Shown here: positions 39,376-47,438 of the stretch, piece after piece
Position numbering within the stretch: position 1 is the stretch's first letter
Layout: every line of letters begins with the position of its first letter
Assembly (NCBI RefSeq): GCF_026125785.1
Contig: NZ_JAHCKL010000014.1
Span: 1 to 64,000 of the forward strand
DNA length: 64,000 nt
Origin: Hydrogenophaga sp.
GTDB taxonomy: Bacteria; Pseudomonadota; Gammaproteobacteria; Burkholderiales; Burkholderiaceae_C
Reading direction: 5' to 3'
Position numbers and translations under genes: made by a program
The notes under the pieces: model-generated
Databases searched by the model: none
What the model saw: the letters and a program-made list of their open reading frames with translations, nothing else
Told to the model about the DNA's origin: nothing

Positions 39376-40562
39376 GCCGCCCCCCCGACCGTGTGCTCGA
39401 AGTAGCTGCGCACCGCCGCGTGGTAGCGTGGGTCGTCGAGCAGGAAGGCGTCGTGGCCATGGGGCGCATCGATCTCGCAGTAGCTCACGGCACGCCCGTT
39501 TTCCAACAGCGCCTTGACCATCTCGCGGCTGCGTGCAGGCGAAAAACGCCAGTCGGTGGTGAAGCTCACCAGCAGGAACCTGGCGCGCGCGCGCGCCAGC
39601 GCCGCGCTCAGCCGCCCCTCGTAGGAGCGCGCAGGGTCGAAATAATCCAGCGCGCGCGTGATCAGCAGGTAGGTGTTGGCGTCGAAGTACTCGCTGAACT
39701 TGTCGCCCTGGTAGCGCAGGTAGCTCTCGATCTGGAACTCGATGTCCTGCGTGCTGTAGCGGTAGCTCCCCTCGGCGGTGGTGCCGGCAACGGAAGCCCC
39801 ATCGTCCAGCAGGGCCTCGGCATCCCGCGGCCGCAGCATGCGTCCGAACTTCTCGTTCATGACATCGTCACTGAGGTAGGTGATGTGGCCGATCATGCGG
39901 GCGATGCGCAGCCCGCGCCGGGGCAGGGTACCGTGGCGCAGGTAGTGGCCGCCATGGAAATCCGGATCCGTCACGATGGCGCGGCGAGCCACCTCGTTGA
40001 AGGCGATGTTCTCCGCCGTCAGGTTGGGTGCGCTGGCGACCACCACCGCATGGCGAACCCGCTCGGGATACTGCAGCGTCCAGGACAGCGTCTGCATGCC
40101 CCCCAGGCTGCCGCCCATCACGGCCGCCAGGGTGTCGATGCCCATGGCATCGAGCAAACGGGCCTGGGCATTCACCCAGTCTTCCACCGTGACGACCGGA
40201 AAATCCGCGCCCCACGGCTCCCCAGTGGCGGGGTTGATGTGGGTGGGGCCCGTCGAACCGAAGCAGGACCCCAGGTTGTTCACACCAATGACGAACCAAC
40301 GGTCGGTATCCACCGGCTTGCCCGGGCCGATCATGTTGTTCCACCACCCCTCGCTGCGCGCGATGGTCTGTCCACCGGCATCCGCGTACCAGCCCGCCAC
40401 ATGGTGGGAGGCGTTGAGGGCGTGGCAGACCAGCACCGCATTGGTGCGCTCGGCGTTGAGCGTGCCGTAGGTCTCCACCGTGAGCTCATAGCTGGGCAGC
40501 ACAGCGCCGCTTTGCAGGCGCAATGGCTCGGTGAAAGAGAACGTTTGGGGTGTGACGATCAA
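39372..40562 (-). CDS. metX: Homoserine O-acyltransferase MetX
   Basis: First committed step of methionine synthesis, acylating homoserine with acetyl- or succinyl-CoA; many betaproteobacterial MetX enzymes use succinyl-CoA, and specificity cannot be read here. The 396-residue alpha/beta hydrolase has the nucleophile elbow [14 protein letters not shown], the oxyanion region [15 protein letters not shown] and the catalytic His in [13 protein letters not shown]. No ATG exists before the conserved start, and an in-frame TTG at 40616 lies inside the riboswitch terminator. The TTG at 40562, with GGAA upstream, begins [13 protein letters not shown] and is chosen. Regulated by the SAM-II riboswitch at 40634-40690. 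Confidence 0.93.
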   Translation of the reverse strand: MIVTPQTFSFTEPLRLQSGAVLPSYELTVETYGTLNAERTNAVLVCHALNASHHVAGWYADAGGQTIARSEGWWNNMIGPGKPVDTDRWFVIGVNNLGSCFGSTGPTHINPATGEPWGADFPVVTVEDWVNAQARLLDAMGIDTLAAVMGGSLGGMQTLSWTLQYPERVRHAVVVASAPNLTAENIAFNEVARRAIVTDPDFHGGHYLRHGTLPRRGLRIARMIGHITYLSDDVMNEKFGRMLRPRDAEALLDDGASVAGTTAEGSYRYSTQDIEFQIESYLRYQGDKFSEYFDANTYLLITRALDYFDPARSYEGRLSAALARARARFLLVSFTTDWRFSPARSREMVKALLENGRAVSYCEIDAPHGHDAFLLDDPRYHAAVRSYFEHTVGGAA

Positions 40563-40593
40563 GGCAAATTCCGCAACGGGCGGCCAGGCACCC

Positions 40594-40631
40594 AAGAAAA
40601 ATCCCGGTGGCGCCAAAGAGCGAGACCGGGA
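40594..40631 (-). terminator. Expression-platform terminator of the metX riboswitch
   Basis: On the minus strand, TCCCGGT (40631-40625) and ACCGGGA (40608-40602) form a 7-bp stem followed by TTTTTCTT. It lies between the SAM-II aptamer and the metX start codon, so SAM binding can lead to premature termination. The 5' arm is close to the aptamer's GGGGA, which could pair with TCCC to act as antiterminator. Confidence 0.8.
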
Positions 40632-40633
40632 AT

Positions 40634-40690
40634 CTCCCCTTTAGCGGCATTTCTAAAGCGCCCGCAATCGGAACAAATCGGCGCTGCTGG
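40634..40690 (-). ncRNA. SAM-II (SAM-alpha) riboswitch aptamer upstream of metX
   Basis: The minus-strand transcript reads AGCGCC, GATTTGTTCCGATTGC, GGGCGCT, then TTTAGAAATGCCGCTAAAGGGGA. P1 is AGCGCC/GGCGCT. From memory of the published SAM-II crystal-structure RNA, the conserved elements GAUUU...AUUGC in the loop, AAAUG, GCUAAA and the 3' G-run are all present with the same spacing. UUCC of the loop can pair with GGGA at the 3' end to form the H-type pseudoknot. Transcription probably begins within a few bases of 40689, so the aptamer is at the RNA 5' end, as is usual. It should lower metX-metW expression when SAM is high. Confidence 0.85.
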
Positions 40691-40695
40691 CGGCA

Positions 40696-40701
40696 AGTAT
40701 A
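40696..40701 (-). promoter_or_regulatory. -10 element of the metX promoter
   Basis: TATACT on the minus strand, seven bases before the aptamer. No good -35 is visible 16-18 bp upstream (CGCCAT), which suggests a weak or activator-assisted promoter. Confidence 0.55.
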
Positions 40702-40801
40702 GAGGCAAGCGCCGAGCCATGGCGCGCCGCCCTGAGCCCGAAACGCTGTTGTAAGCACGCATCGCCGCCGCGCAGGCCTTGCACATCCTGAAAAATTGTT
40801 A

Positions 40802-40828
40802 TTGTTTGTGCCGCATTCAGCGCATAAT
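40802..40828 (+). promoter_or_regulatory. Possible promoter of the RRM-protein gene
   Basis: TTGTTT (40802-40807), 15-bp spacer, CATAAT (40823-40828). Transcription would start near 40835 and leave a leader of about 115 bases before the ATG at 40952. Long leaders are common for cold-shock RNA-binding proteins. The assignment is by eye. The rest of the 389-bp metX/RRM gap contains the riboswitch and nothing else I can name. Confidence 0.4.
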
Positions 40829-40951
40829 GCTTCGGCGAGTACCGTAGAGACTCGCTTTGTCAAGTGATCGGTCGGTTTCGCGCGCTACAGGTAATTGAGT
40901 GCTAACGGGGCTCCATCGCTATTTTTCTCAGTGTTATTAGGAGTCCCAACC

Positions 40952-41350
40952 ATGGGCAACAAACTGTACGTCGGCAACCTGCCTTACAGCGTGCGCGACG
41001 AAGACCTGCAGCAGGCGTTTGGCGCCTTCGGCGCCGTGAACAGCGCCAAGGTGATGATGGAACGAGACACCGGCCGCTCCAAGGGCTTCGGCTTCGTGGA
41101 AATGGGCAGCGATGCCGAGGCACAGTCGGCCATTGAAGGCATGAACGGCCAGTCTCTGGGCGGCCGCAGCCTGGTGGTCAACGAAGCCCGTCCGATGGAA
41201 CCCCGTCCTCCGCGCAGCGGTGGCGGCGGCTTCGGCGGTGGCCGCAGCGGTGGCGGCGGCTTTGGTGGCGGCGGTGGTGGCGAAGGCGGTTTCCGCAGCC
41301 CCTACGGCGGTGGTCGCCGTGATGGCGGCGGTGGCCGCGGCGGTTACTGA
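40952..41350 (+). CDS. RNA-binding protein with RRM domain and Gly-rich tail
   Basis: A 132-residue single-RRM protein of the bacterial cold-induced RNA-binding family. RNP2 is KLYVGNLPYS (residues 4-13) and RNP1 is SKGFGFVEM (about 44-52), both intact. Residues from about 85 form a low-complexity GGGGFGGGR-type tail rich in Gly, Arg and Phe. The Shine-Dalgarno sequence AGGAG at 40939-40943 supports the ATG at 40952. Followed by a strong terminator, so it is monocistronic. A role as an RNA chaperone in cold or general stress is inferred from the family. Confidence 0.93.
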   Translation: MGNKLYVGNLPYSVRDEDLQQAFGAFGAVNSAKVMMERDTGRSKGFGFVEMGSDAEAQSAIEGMNGQSLGGRSLVVNEARPMEPRPPRSGGGGFGGGRSGGGGFGGGGGGEGGFRSPYGGGRRDGGGGRGGY

Positions 41351-41390
41351 GCGCACCCGCCAGTCCGGCTCGCAGCCGGTCTGAACACAA

Positions 41391-41421
41391 AGCCCTGCGG
41401 CGCTGCCGCAGGGCTTTTTTC
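41391..41421 (+). terminator. Intrinsic terminator after the RRM gene
   Basis: AGCCCTGCGGC-GCT-GCCGCAGGGCT hairpin followed by TTTTTT. It sits 40 bp after the stop and overlaps the SDR stop codon on the opposite strand. Confidence 0.9.
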
Positions 41422-42211
41422 ATGCGCGTTCGGATTGCCGGTGCTTGCGCGGCCGACCCGCGAGGATGCGGTCGAACCAGGCATTGGGCAACAGCCGCAG
41501 CAGCTTGGCCACCACCCCCATCTGCCAGGGAATCACACGGTAGCTGGTGCCCGAGCGGATGGCGTCGAACGCCCGGTCGGCAAAGGTTTCCGCCGTCAGC
41601 AGGAAGGGCATGGCGTAGCGGTTCTGCCGCGTCAGCGGCGTATCCACATAGCCCGGCAGCAAGGTGACCACGGCAACACCGCTGCTGCGCAACTCGCCCC
41701 GCAGGCTCTCGCAATACGCCACCACCGCCGCCTTGCTGGCGCAGTAAGCGCCATGACCGGGCAGGCCCCGGATCGCGGCCACGCTGGCGATGCCGACCAG
41801 AGCGCCGCTGCCCCGCGCGCTCATGCCCTGCACGAAGGGATGGAAGGTGGCCGCCATGCCGATGTTGTTGGTGGCCAGCGTGCGGGCCATGACGTCAATG
41901 TCTTCGCGCTCGCCCGTGTCCATGCCGATGCTCACGCCCGCGTTCGCGATCACCACGTCGGGCAGACCCTGCGCAGCGATGCAGGCCTGGCCAGCAGCCA
42001 CGATGCTGTCGATGTCAGCCACGTCGGCGCCATAGACCTGGCACTGCGCGGCATCGAAACCCTGGGCATCCGCCCAGGCCTGCATCTCCGCCACCCGCCG
42101 AGCCACCAGGGCCAACCGAAAGCCGCCGCGCGCAAAACGCGCCGCCAGCGCCTGCCCGATGCCACTGGAGGCACCGGTGATGAAAACCAGAGGCCGCGTG
42201 GACGCATTCAT
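41420..42211 (-). CDS. Short-chain dehydrogenase/reductase
   Basis: A 263-residue NAD(P)-dependent SDR. The cofactor motif is VFITGASSGIGQALA, with Arg after the second strand (LVARRVAEM) favouring NADP. The NAG motif is VIANAGVS, and the catalytic residues are Ser in IASVAAIRG and Tyr-x3-Lys in GAYCASKAAV. It is of the classical SDR size; the substrate is unknown. A basic tail (AGRPRKHRQSERA) follows. The ATG at 42211 is preceded by GAAGTGCGT. It lies where lptA would normally follow lptC on the same strand, but 183 bp of repeat-like sequence separates them. Confidence 0.9.
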   Translation of the reverse strand: MNASTRPLVFITGASSGIGQALAARFARGGFRLALVARRVAEMQAWADAQGFDAAQCQVYGADVADIDSIVAAGQACIAAQGLPDVVIANAGVSIGMDTGEREDIDVMARTLATNNIGMAATFHPFVQGMSARGSGALVGIASVAAIRGLPGHGAYCASKAAVVAYCESLRGELRSSGVAVVTLLPGYVDTPLTRQNRYAMPFLLTAETFADRAFDAIRSGTSYRVIPWQMGVVAKLLRLLPNAWFDRILAGRPRKHRQSERA

Positions 42212-42269
42212 ACGCACTTCTCCCGTTGGACAGCAACCAGCACCACCCCAGCGAGCGAAGCGAAGCGTG

Positions 42270-42380
42270 CAAGCCCAGAGATGCCGAGGGTCCGGCTCCG
42301 CCGCCGGCCCAAGGCATCGTCCCCCCTCGAAGCGCCGAAGGCGCGCCACGGAGGGGGGAAGCCGCGCAGCGGCGCAGGGG
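42270..42380. repeat. Intergenic inverted-repeat cluster between lptC and the SDR gene
   Basis: Two palindromic units. GATGCC ... GGCATC flanks the GC-rich GGTCCGGCTCCGCCGCCGGC (about 42280-42319). CCCCCCTC ... GAGGGGGG (about 42320-42358) is followed by AAGCCGCGCAGCGGCGC. This looks like a dispersed REP-like element of the kind seen between Comamonadaceae genes, but copy number needs a genome. It fills most of the 183-bp gap. Confidence 0.55.
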
Positions 42381-42394
42381 GGTGCCTCTTCACT

Positions 42395-43069
42395 TCACCT
42401 CGCCTCCAACCGCATCTTCACCCGACCCTTGAAGTTCGCGACGCGTTCGTCGCCGCGGTAGTCGAGGTTGTCGGCCTGCAGGCGGTCGCTGCCACGCAAC
42501 AAGGTGACGGGCTGGTCCGACACCACCCGTTCGGGCTCGGTGTAGATGTGCAGGAACTCTCCTCGGAACTCGAGCCTGGGCACCGTTTCGCCGTTGGCGT
42601 TGACGCCGGCTTCGCGCACGACGACGGCGTTGCCGCGCAGGGTGAACTCGGTGTTGTCGCCGTTGGAGGTGATGAGCCTGGCGCTGGCCAGCGTGGGCAG
42701 TCCTGTGTCACCGATGTGGCGGATACGGCCGTCGTCGATCTCGACCATGTCGGTGGCGGGAAAGTGCCTCGCCTCGGTGCCGATCACGCTGGTCTTGAGG
42801 CTGCCGCCGGCGTCGAACACCTTGACGGAGAAGCGCCGCATGAAATAGTCGGGTTCGGTGCTCACGGGCCGGGTGACTGACTCAGCCACGTCGGTGGCCG
42901 GTGTGGCGCGCAGCAACCAGTACGACGCCAGCGCGAGCAGGCCCATGAGCAGCACGGGCAGGTAAATGGAGAGCCGGTCGAGCCACTGGCGCTTGCGGCG
43001 CGGCTTCTGCGGCACCGTGGCGGTGGTGTCGATGTCGGCGAAGAAGTCCAGCGGATCGCCCGTGCTCAC
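42395..43069 (-). CDS. lptC: LPS export inner-membrane/periplasmic protein LptC
   Basis: Bitopic protein that receives LPS from LptFG and passes it to LptA. The 224-residue product has one N-terminal membrane helix (about 35-53, YLPVLLMGLLALASYWLL) and a beta-jellyroll (PDYFMRRFSVKVFDAGGSLK; LTSNGDNTEFTLRGNAVVVR). The GTG at 43069 overlaps the kdsC stop (GTGA). It is the last gene of the kdsD-kdsC-lptC set; lptA and lptB, normally next, are absent from the window. Confidence 0.9.
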   Translation of the reverse strand: MSTGDPLDFFADIDTTATVPQKPRRKRQWLDRLSIYLPVLLMGLLALASYWLLRATPATDVAESVTRPVSTEPDYFMRRFSVKVFDAGGSLKTSVIGTEARHFPATDMVEIDDGRIRHIGDTGLPTLASARLITSNGDNTEFTLRGNAVVVREAGVNANGETVPRLEFRGEFLHIYTEPERVVSDQPVTLLRGSDRLQADNLDYRGDERVANFKGRVKMRLEAR

Positions 43070-43611
43070 CTTGCCGCCGCCTCCAGCTCGGCCGCGTAGG
43101 CACCGCTGGCCACCAGCAGCAGGTCACAGAATTCGCGCACCGCGCCGGCACCGGGCGCGCGACGCGGTACGAAGTGCGCGATGGCCAGCACCTCTTCATG
43201 TGCGGTGGCCGGTGCGCAGGCCAGGGCGGCACGGCGCAGCAGCGGCAGGTCGGGCCAGTCGTCGCCCATGGCGGCGGCGGCTGGCCAATCCAGGCCCAGT
43301 TCGTCCAGGATGGCCTGCGCGGCGGGTGCCTTGTCTTCGGTGCCCAGGCGCAGGTGGGTCACGCCCAAGGCGGCCAGACGCCGGCGCAGCGCAGCCGAGT
43401 CGCGGCCGCTGACCACCGCGGGCATGATGCCGGCGCGCTGCAGCAGCTTGAGGCCATGGCCGTCGAGCGTGTGAAAGCGCTTGAGGGTCTCGCCGCCTTC
43501 GGTGAAGTACAAGCCGCCGTCGGTCAGGACGCCATCGACGTCGAAAAAGGCCACGCGCACCGGCTGGGCGCGCAGCAGCAGCTCGGGCGGAAACTGCAGC
43601 ACCGGTGTCAT
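43066..43611 (-). CDS. kdsC: Kdo-8-phosphate phosphatase
   Basis: HAD-family C0 phosphatase of 181 residues that converts Kdo-8-phosphate to Kdo, the inner-core sugar of LPS. HAD motif I is FFDVDGVLTDG, motif II lies in AVVSGRDSAALRRR, the lysine in LGTEDKAPA and motif IV in AAMGDDWPDLPLL. It works as a homotetramer in known members. It overlaps kdsD by four bases and lptC by four. Confidence 0.95.
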   Translation of the reverse strand: MTPVLQFPPELLLRAQPVRVAFFDVDGVLTDGGLYFTEGGETLKRFHTLDGHGLKLLQRAGIMPAVVSGRDSAALRRRLAALGVTHLRLGTEDKAPAAQAILDELGLDWPAAAAMGDDWPDLPLLRRAALACAPATAHEEVLAIAHFVPRRAPGAGAVREFCDLLLVASGAYAAELEAAAR

Positions 43612-44606
43612 ATCACCTTGGCCCGCATGAGGTCGTTGCTGTTGAGCGCGCCCAACAGGCGCCCCGCGTCATCGACCACCAGCAGGCTGGTGATGCGGTT
43701 GGCTTCCATCAGGCCAGCGGCCTCCACCGCGAGCGCATCGGCCGCAATGGTGCGCGGCCTGGGGTGCATGACATCGCTGGCGCGCAGCGTGCGCAGGTCG
43801 GTGCCGCTGCCGGTCTTTTCGATCAGGCGGCGCAGGTCGCCATCGGTGAAGACGCCGAGCACACGCTCCTGCCCGTCGACGACGGCGCTCAGGCCCAGGC
43901 CCTTGGCGCTGATCTCGCGCATGAGATCCATGAGGCCGGTGTCGGGACCGACACGGGGCGTGTCCTGGGCACCGCGCATCACGTCGCGCACGTGGGTCAG
44001 CAGCTTGCGGCCCAGCGAACCGCCAGGGTGGGAGCGCGCAAAGTCGTCGGCCTTGAAGCCTCGGGCGTCGAGCAGGGCCACGGCCAGTGCATCGCCCAGG
44101 GCCAGTTGCGCGGTGGTGCTGGCGGTGGGCGCCAGGTTGTGCGGGCAGGCTTCTTTCTCCACCGAGGTGTCCAGTGTCACGTCGGCATGCCGGCCCAGCG
44201 TGGAGTCGGGCCGCCCGGTGAGCGCCACCAGGGGCACGCCCATGCGCTTGATGAGCGGCAGGATGGCGGTGAGTTCTTCGCTTTCGCCGCTGTTGCTGAT
44301 GGCCAGCACGAGGTCGGCCTGGGTCACCATGCCGAGATCCCCGTGGCTGGCCTCGGCCGGATGAACGAACTGGGCGGGTGTACCGGTGGAGGCCAGGGTG
44401 GCGGCGATCTTGCGGCCGATGTGGCCGCTCTTGCCCATGCCCATGACGACCACGCGCCCGGACACCCGCAGCATGCGCTCGACCGCCTGCACGAAGGAGG
44501 CGTCCACCCGCTGCGCCAGCGCGCCGACGGCCTGCGCCTCGATGCCCAGGGTGTCCCTGGCCAGGGCCTGGATGCGGGCGGGGTCGAGAGTGTCGGGCAA
44601 GGCCAT
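43608..44606 (-). CDS. kdsD: Arabinose-5-phosphate isomerase (KpsF/GutQ family)
   Basis: Interconverts ribulose-5-phosphate and arabinose-5-phosphate, the first step towards Kdo. The 332-residue protein has an SIS domain (about 40-175: RVVVMGMGKSGHIGRKIAAT, LVLAISNSGESEEL, HPAEASHGDLGMV) and two CBS domains (about 210-332: DVMHPRPRTIAADALAVEAA). The start is 53 bp from the divergent Kef-type gene. Leads the kdsD-kdsC-lptC operon. Confidence 0.95.
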   Translation of the reverse strand: MALPDTLDPARIQALARDTLGIEAQAVGALAQRVDASFVQAVERMLRVSGRVVVMGMGKSGHIGRKIAATLASTGTPAQFVHPAEASHGDLGMVTQADLVLAISNSGESEELTAILPLIKRMGVPLVALTGRPDSTLGRHADVTLDTSVEKEACPHNLAPTASTTAQLALGDALAVALLDARGFKADDFARSHPGGSLGRKLLTHVRDVMRGAQDTPRVGPDTGLMDLMREISAKGLGLSAVVDGQERVLGVFTDGDLRRLIEKTGSGTDLRTLRASDVMHPRPRTIAADALAVEAAGLMEANRITSLLVVDDAGRLLGALNSNDLMRAKVI

Positions 44607-44659
44607 GCGGCCGATTATCGCCGCCGCCCGGGCCGGCCTGCCATTACCATCGCATCACC

Positions 44660-46645
44660 ATGAACTCGCTCGACATCGCACTGCTCTACCTGTTGGCGGC
44701 GGTGCTGGGCGTGGTGATCTGCCGATCGCTGCGCATGCCGCCCATCCTGGGCTACCTGGCGGTGGGCGTGGTGATCGGACCGAATGCCTTGGCCCTGGCC
44801 CAGGAGTCCGGCGGGGTGCGCTACCTCGCGGAGTTCGGGGTGGTGTTCCTGATGTTCGTGATCGGGCTGGAGTTCAGCCTGCCCAAGCTGCGGGCCATGC
44901 GCAGGCACGTGTTCGGGTTGGGCATGGCCCAGGTGGTGCTGACCATCCTGCTGACGACCGCGGCCTCGCTGGCGCTGACGCTGCTGTTGCCGGTGTGGTG
45001 GAACGTGCGCTGGCAGACGGCGCTGGCGCTGGGCGGCGTGATGGCCATGAGCAGCACGGCCATCGTGATCAAGATGGTGGCCGAGCGCCTGGAGCTGGAA
45101 TCCGAACACGGCAAGCGCGTCCTGGGCGTGCTGCTGTTCCAGGATCTGGCGGTGGTGCCGCTGCTGGTGCTCATCCCGGCGCTGGCCGCCGACCCGGAAG
45201 ACCTGCTGATCGCGCTGGGCTGGGCCACGCTCAAGGCCGCGCTGCTGCTGGGCCTGCTGCTCACTGGCGGCCAGCGGATCATGCGCTGGTGGCTCACGCT
45301 GGTGGCGCGCCGCAAGAGCGACGAGCTGTTCATGCTCAACCTGTTGCTGATCACGCTGGGCCTGGCCTGGCTGACCGAGCACGCGGGCCTGTCGCTTGCG
45401 CTGGGCGCTTTCGTGGCGGGCATGCTCATCGCCGAGACCGAGTTCAAACACCAGGTGGAGACCGACATCCGGCCTTTCCACGATGTGCTGCTGGGCCTGT
45501 TCTTCATCACCATCGGCATGATGCTGGACTGGCGTCTGGTGCTCGAGCGCTGGCCCCTGGTGTTGCTGCTGCTGTCGGTCTCCGTCGGCTTCAAGATCGC
45601 ATTGATCACAGGCCTCACGCGTGCCTTCGGCGCACCCACCGGAGTGGCACTGCGCACCGGCCTGTACCTGGCGCAGGCCGGTGAGTTCGGGCTGGTGCTG
45701 CTCACGCTGGCGGGCAAGAACCAGTTGGTGCCGCCGGCGCTGTTCAACCCCATCCTGGCCAGCATGGTCATCTCCATGCTGCTCACGCCGATCGTCATTC
45801 TGTACGCCAACACCATCGTGACGCGGCTCGTCGGCAGCGACTGGCTGATGCAGTCGGTGCAGATGACCAGCATCGCGCGCCGTGCGATCAACGCCGACAA
45901 GCATGTGATCATCTGTGGCTACGGACGCTGCGGCCAGAACCTGGCCCGGCTGCTGGAGGCCGAAGGCATTCCCTACATGGCGCTGGACCTGGACCCGGAC
46001 CGTGTGCGCCAGGCTGCGGCGGCCGGGCATTCGGTGGTGTTCGGCGACGCGGCGCGCCTGCAGGCGCTGCTGGCGGCCGGCCTGCACCGCGCCAGCGCGG
46101 TGGCGGTGACCTACCTGGACACGGCCAGTGCGCTCAAGGTGCTGCACCACACGCACGAACAGGCGCCCCAGGTACCGGTCGTGGTGCGCACCGTGGACGA
46201 CATGGACCTGGAGAAGCTGCGATCGGCGGGTGCGACCGAGGTCGTGCCCGAGGCCATCGAAGCCAGCCTGATGCTCGCCAGCCATGCGCTGGCGCTGGTG
46301 GGCGTGCCCATGCGGCGCGTCATCCGCCTGGTGCAGGAGCAACGCGACGCGCGCTACAGCCTGCTGCGCGGTTATTTCCACGGTGCCGACGACGACGGCG
46401 TCGACGAGATCGACCACGAGCGCCTGTCCACCGTCACACTGCCCGCTGGCGGACGCAACGTGGGACGCACCCTGGACTCGCTGGCGCTGCACGCCATCGG
46501 CGTGCGCGTGGTGAGCCTGCGCCGCGCCAACGGGCGCGCCCAGTCCCTGCAGGACGATCCGGCGCTGGAAGGTGGCGATTCGGTGGTCATCAGCGGCAAG
46601 GCGCCCGCGCTGGCGCTGGCCGAAGAGAAGCTGCTCTCGGGCTGA
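44660..46645 (+). CDS. Kef-type monovalent cation/proton antiporter (CPA2 family)
   Basis: Inner-membrane transporter of 661 residues. Residues 1-385 form about 12 membrane helices (ILGYLAVGVVIGPNALAL, FGVVFLMFVIGLEFSLPKLR, AMSSTAIVIKMV, LLFQDLAVVPLLVL, GLYLAQAGEFGLVLLTLA). A TrkA-N Rossmann domain follows (HVIICGYGRCGQNLARLLEA, about 412-530), then a TrkA-C domain (about 565-655). The QD in FQDLAV and the GLEFS motif match KefB/KefC/YbaL. Glutathione gating cannot be read from sequence, so the exact ion and gating are open. Ends before a strong terminator. Confidence 0.93.
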   Translation: MNSLDIALLYLLAAVLGVVICRSLRMPPILGYLAVGVVIGPNALALAQESGGVRYLAEFGVVFLMFVIGLEFSLPKLRAMRRHVFGLGMAQVVLTILLTTAASLALTLLLPVWWNVRWQTALALGGVMAMSSTAIVIKMVAERLELESEHGKRVLGVLLFQDLAVVPLLVLIPALAADPEDLLIALGWATLKAALLLGLLLTGGQRIMRWWLTLVARRKSDELFMLNLLLITLGLAWLTEHAGLSLALGAFVAGMLIAETEFKHQVETDIRPFHDVLLGLFFITIGMMLDWRLVLERWPLVLLLLSVSVGFKIALITGLTRAFGAPTGVALRTGLYLAQAGEFGLVLLTLAGKNQLVPPALFNPILASMVISMLLTPIVILYANTIVTRLVGSDWLMQSVQMTSIARRAINADKHVIICGYGRCGQNLARLLEAEGIPYMALDLDPDRVRQAAAAGHSVVFGDAARLQALLAAGLHRASAVAVTYLDTASALKVLHHTHEQAPQVPVVVRTVDDMDLEKLRSAGATEVVPEAIEASLMLASHALALVGVPMRRVIRLVQEQRDARYSLLRGYFHGADDDGVDEIDHERLSTVTLPAGGRNVGRTLDSLALHAIGVRVVSLRRANGRAQSLQDDPALEGGDSVVISGKAPALALAEEKLLSG

Positions 46646-46779
46646 GACATCGGCCGCCCTGTCACCCGTCGGCCCACGGCCACCATACGCCGGACGCGCG
46701 ACGGCGCGGGCCGCGTGGCATCCCACAATGAAACTGTGAGTCCACCCCATGGCCTGAACAGGGTCGCCATGGTCCCTGG

Positions 46780-46811
46780 CCCCGGCGCCCAGCGCCGGGG
46801 TTTTTTTTTTT
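46780..46811 (+). terminator. Strong intrinsic terminator after the Kef-type gene
   Basis: Perfect 9-bp stem CCCCGGCGC-CCA-GCGCCGGGG followed by eleven T. It lies 134 bp after the stop, so a transcribed spacer precedes it; there is no clear open reading frame in that spacer. Confidence 0.95.
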
Positions 46812-46862
46812 GCGCCGCCCGGACCCATGGGGATAATGGCCGCTCCCCAACCCCGCGCCGCC

Positions 46863-47408
46863 ATGGACACCTCCGACTACCTGAAATCCCACATCCGCAC
46901 CGTGCCAGACTGGCCCGCACCGGGCGTGCAGTTCCGTGACATCACGCCTCTGCTGCAGGACCCCAAGGTGTTCCGCGTCCTGATCGACACCTTCGTGCAC
47001 CGCTACATGGACCCCGCGCTGCGGCCCAACGTGGTGGCGGGCCTCGACGCACGCGGCTTCATCATTGGTTCCGTGCTGGCCTACGAGCTCGGCGTGGGTT
47101 TCGTCCCCATCCGCAAGAAGGGCAAGCTGCCCTATGCGACGGTTGAGGAGACCTACGAACTGGAGTACGGCAGCGCCACCGTGGAACTGCACACCGATGC
47201 GGTGCGCAGCGGCGACCGGGTGGTGCTGATCGACGACCTGATCGCCACCGGCGGCACCATGATGGCCGGCCGGCGCCTGCTGGAGAAGCTGGGCGCGCAG
47301 GTCATGGAAGGCGCCGCCATCGTGGACCTGCCTGAACTCGGTGGTTCGGACAAACTGCGCGCCTCGGGTCTGGCCCTGTTCACACTGCTGGACTTCGCCG
47401 GCCATTGA
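46863..47408 (+). CDS. apt: Adenine phosphoribosyltransferase
   Basis: Purine salvage: adenine plus PRPP to AMP. The 181-residue protein has [55 protein letters not shown] and the PRPP-binding motif [17 protein letters not shown]. The length is standard. The ATG at 46863 starts the conserved N-terminus. The terminator just upstream separates it from the antiporter gene; a promoter was not identified. Confidence 0.96.
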   Translation: MDTSDYLKSHIRTVPDWPAPGVQFRDITPLLQDPKVFRVLIDTFVHRYMDPALRPNVVAGLDARGFIIGSVLAYELGVGFVPIRKKGKLPYATVEETYELEYGSATVELHTDAVRSGDRVVLIDDLIATGGTMMAGRRLLEKLGAQVMEGAAIVDLPELGGSDKLRASGLALFTLLDFAGH

Positions 47409-47438
47409 GCCGGCCTGCCAGCGCACGCGCCCGGCGCG

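Noticed and set aside
40486-40863. 125-codon minus-strand frame over the metX leader
   Set aside because: It runs through the promoter, riboswitch and terminator and has no family features; the RNA elements explain the region.
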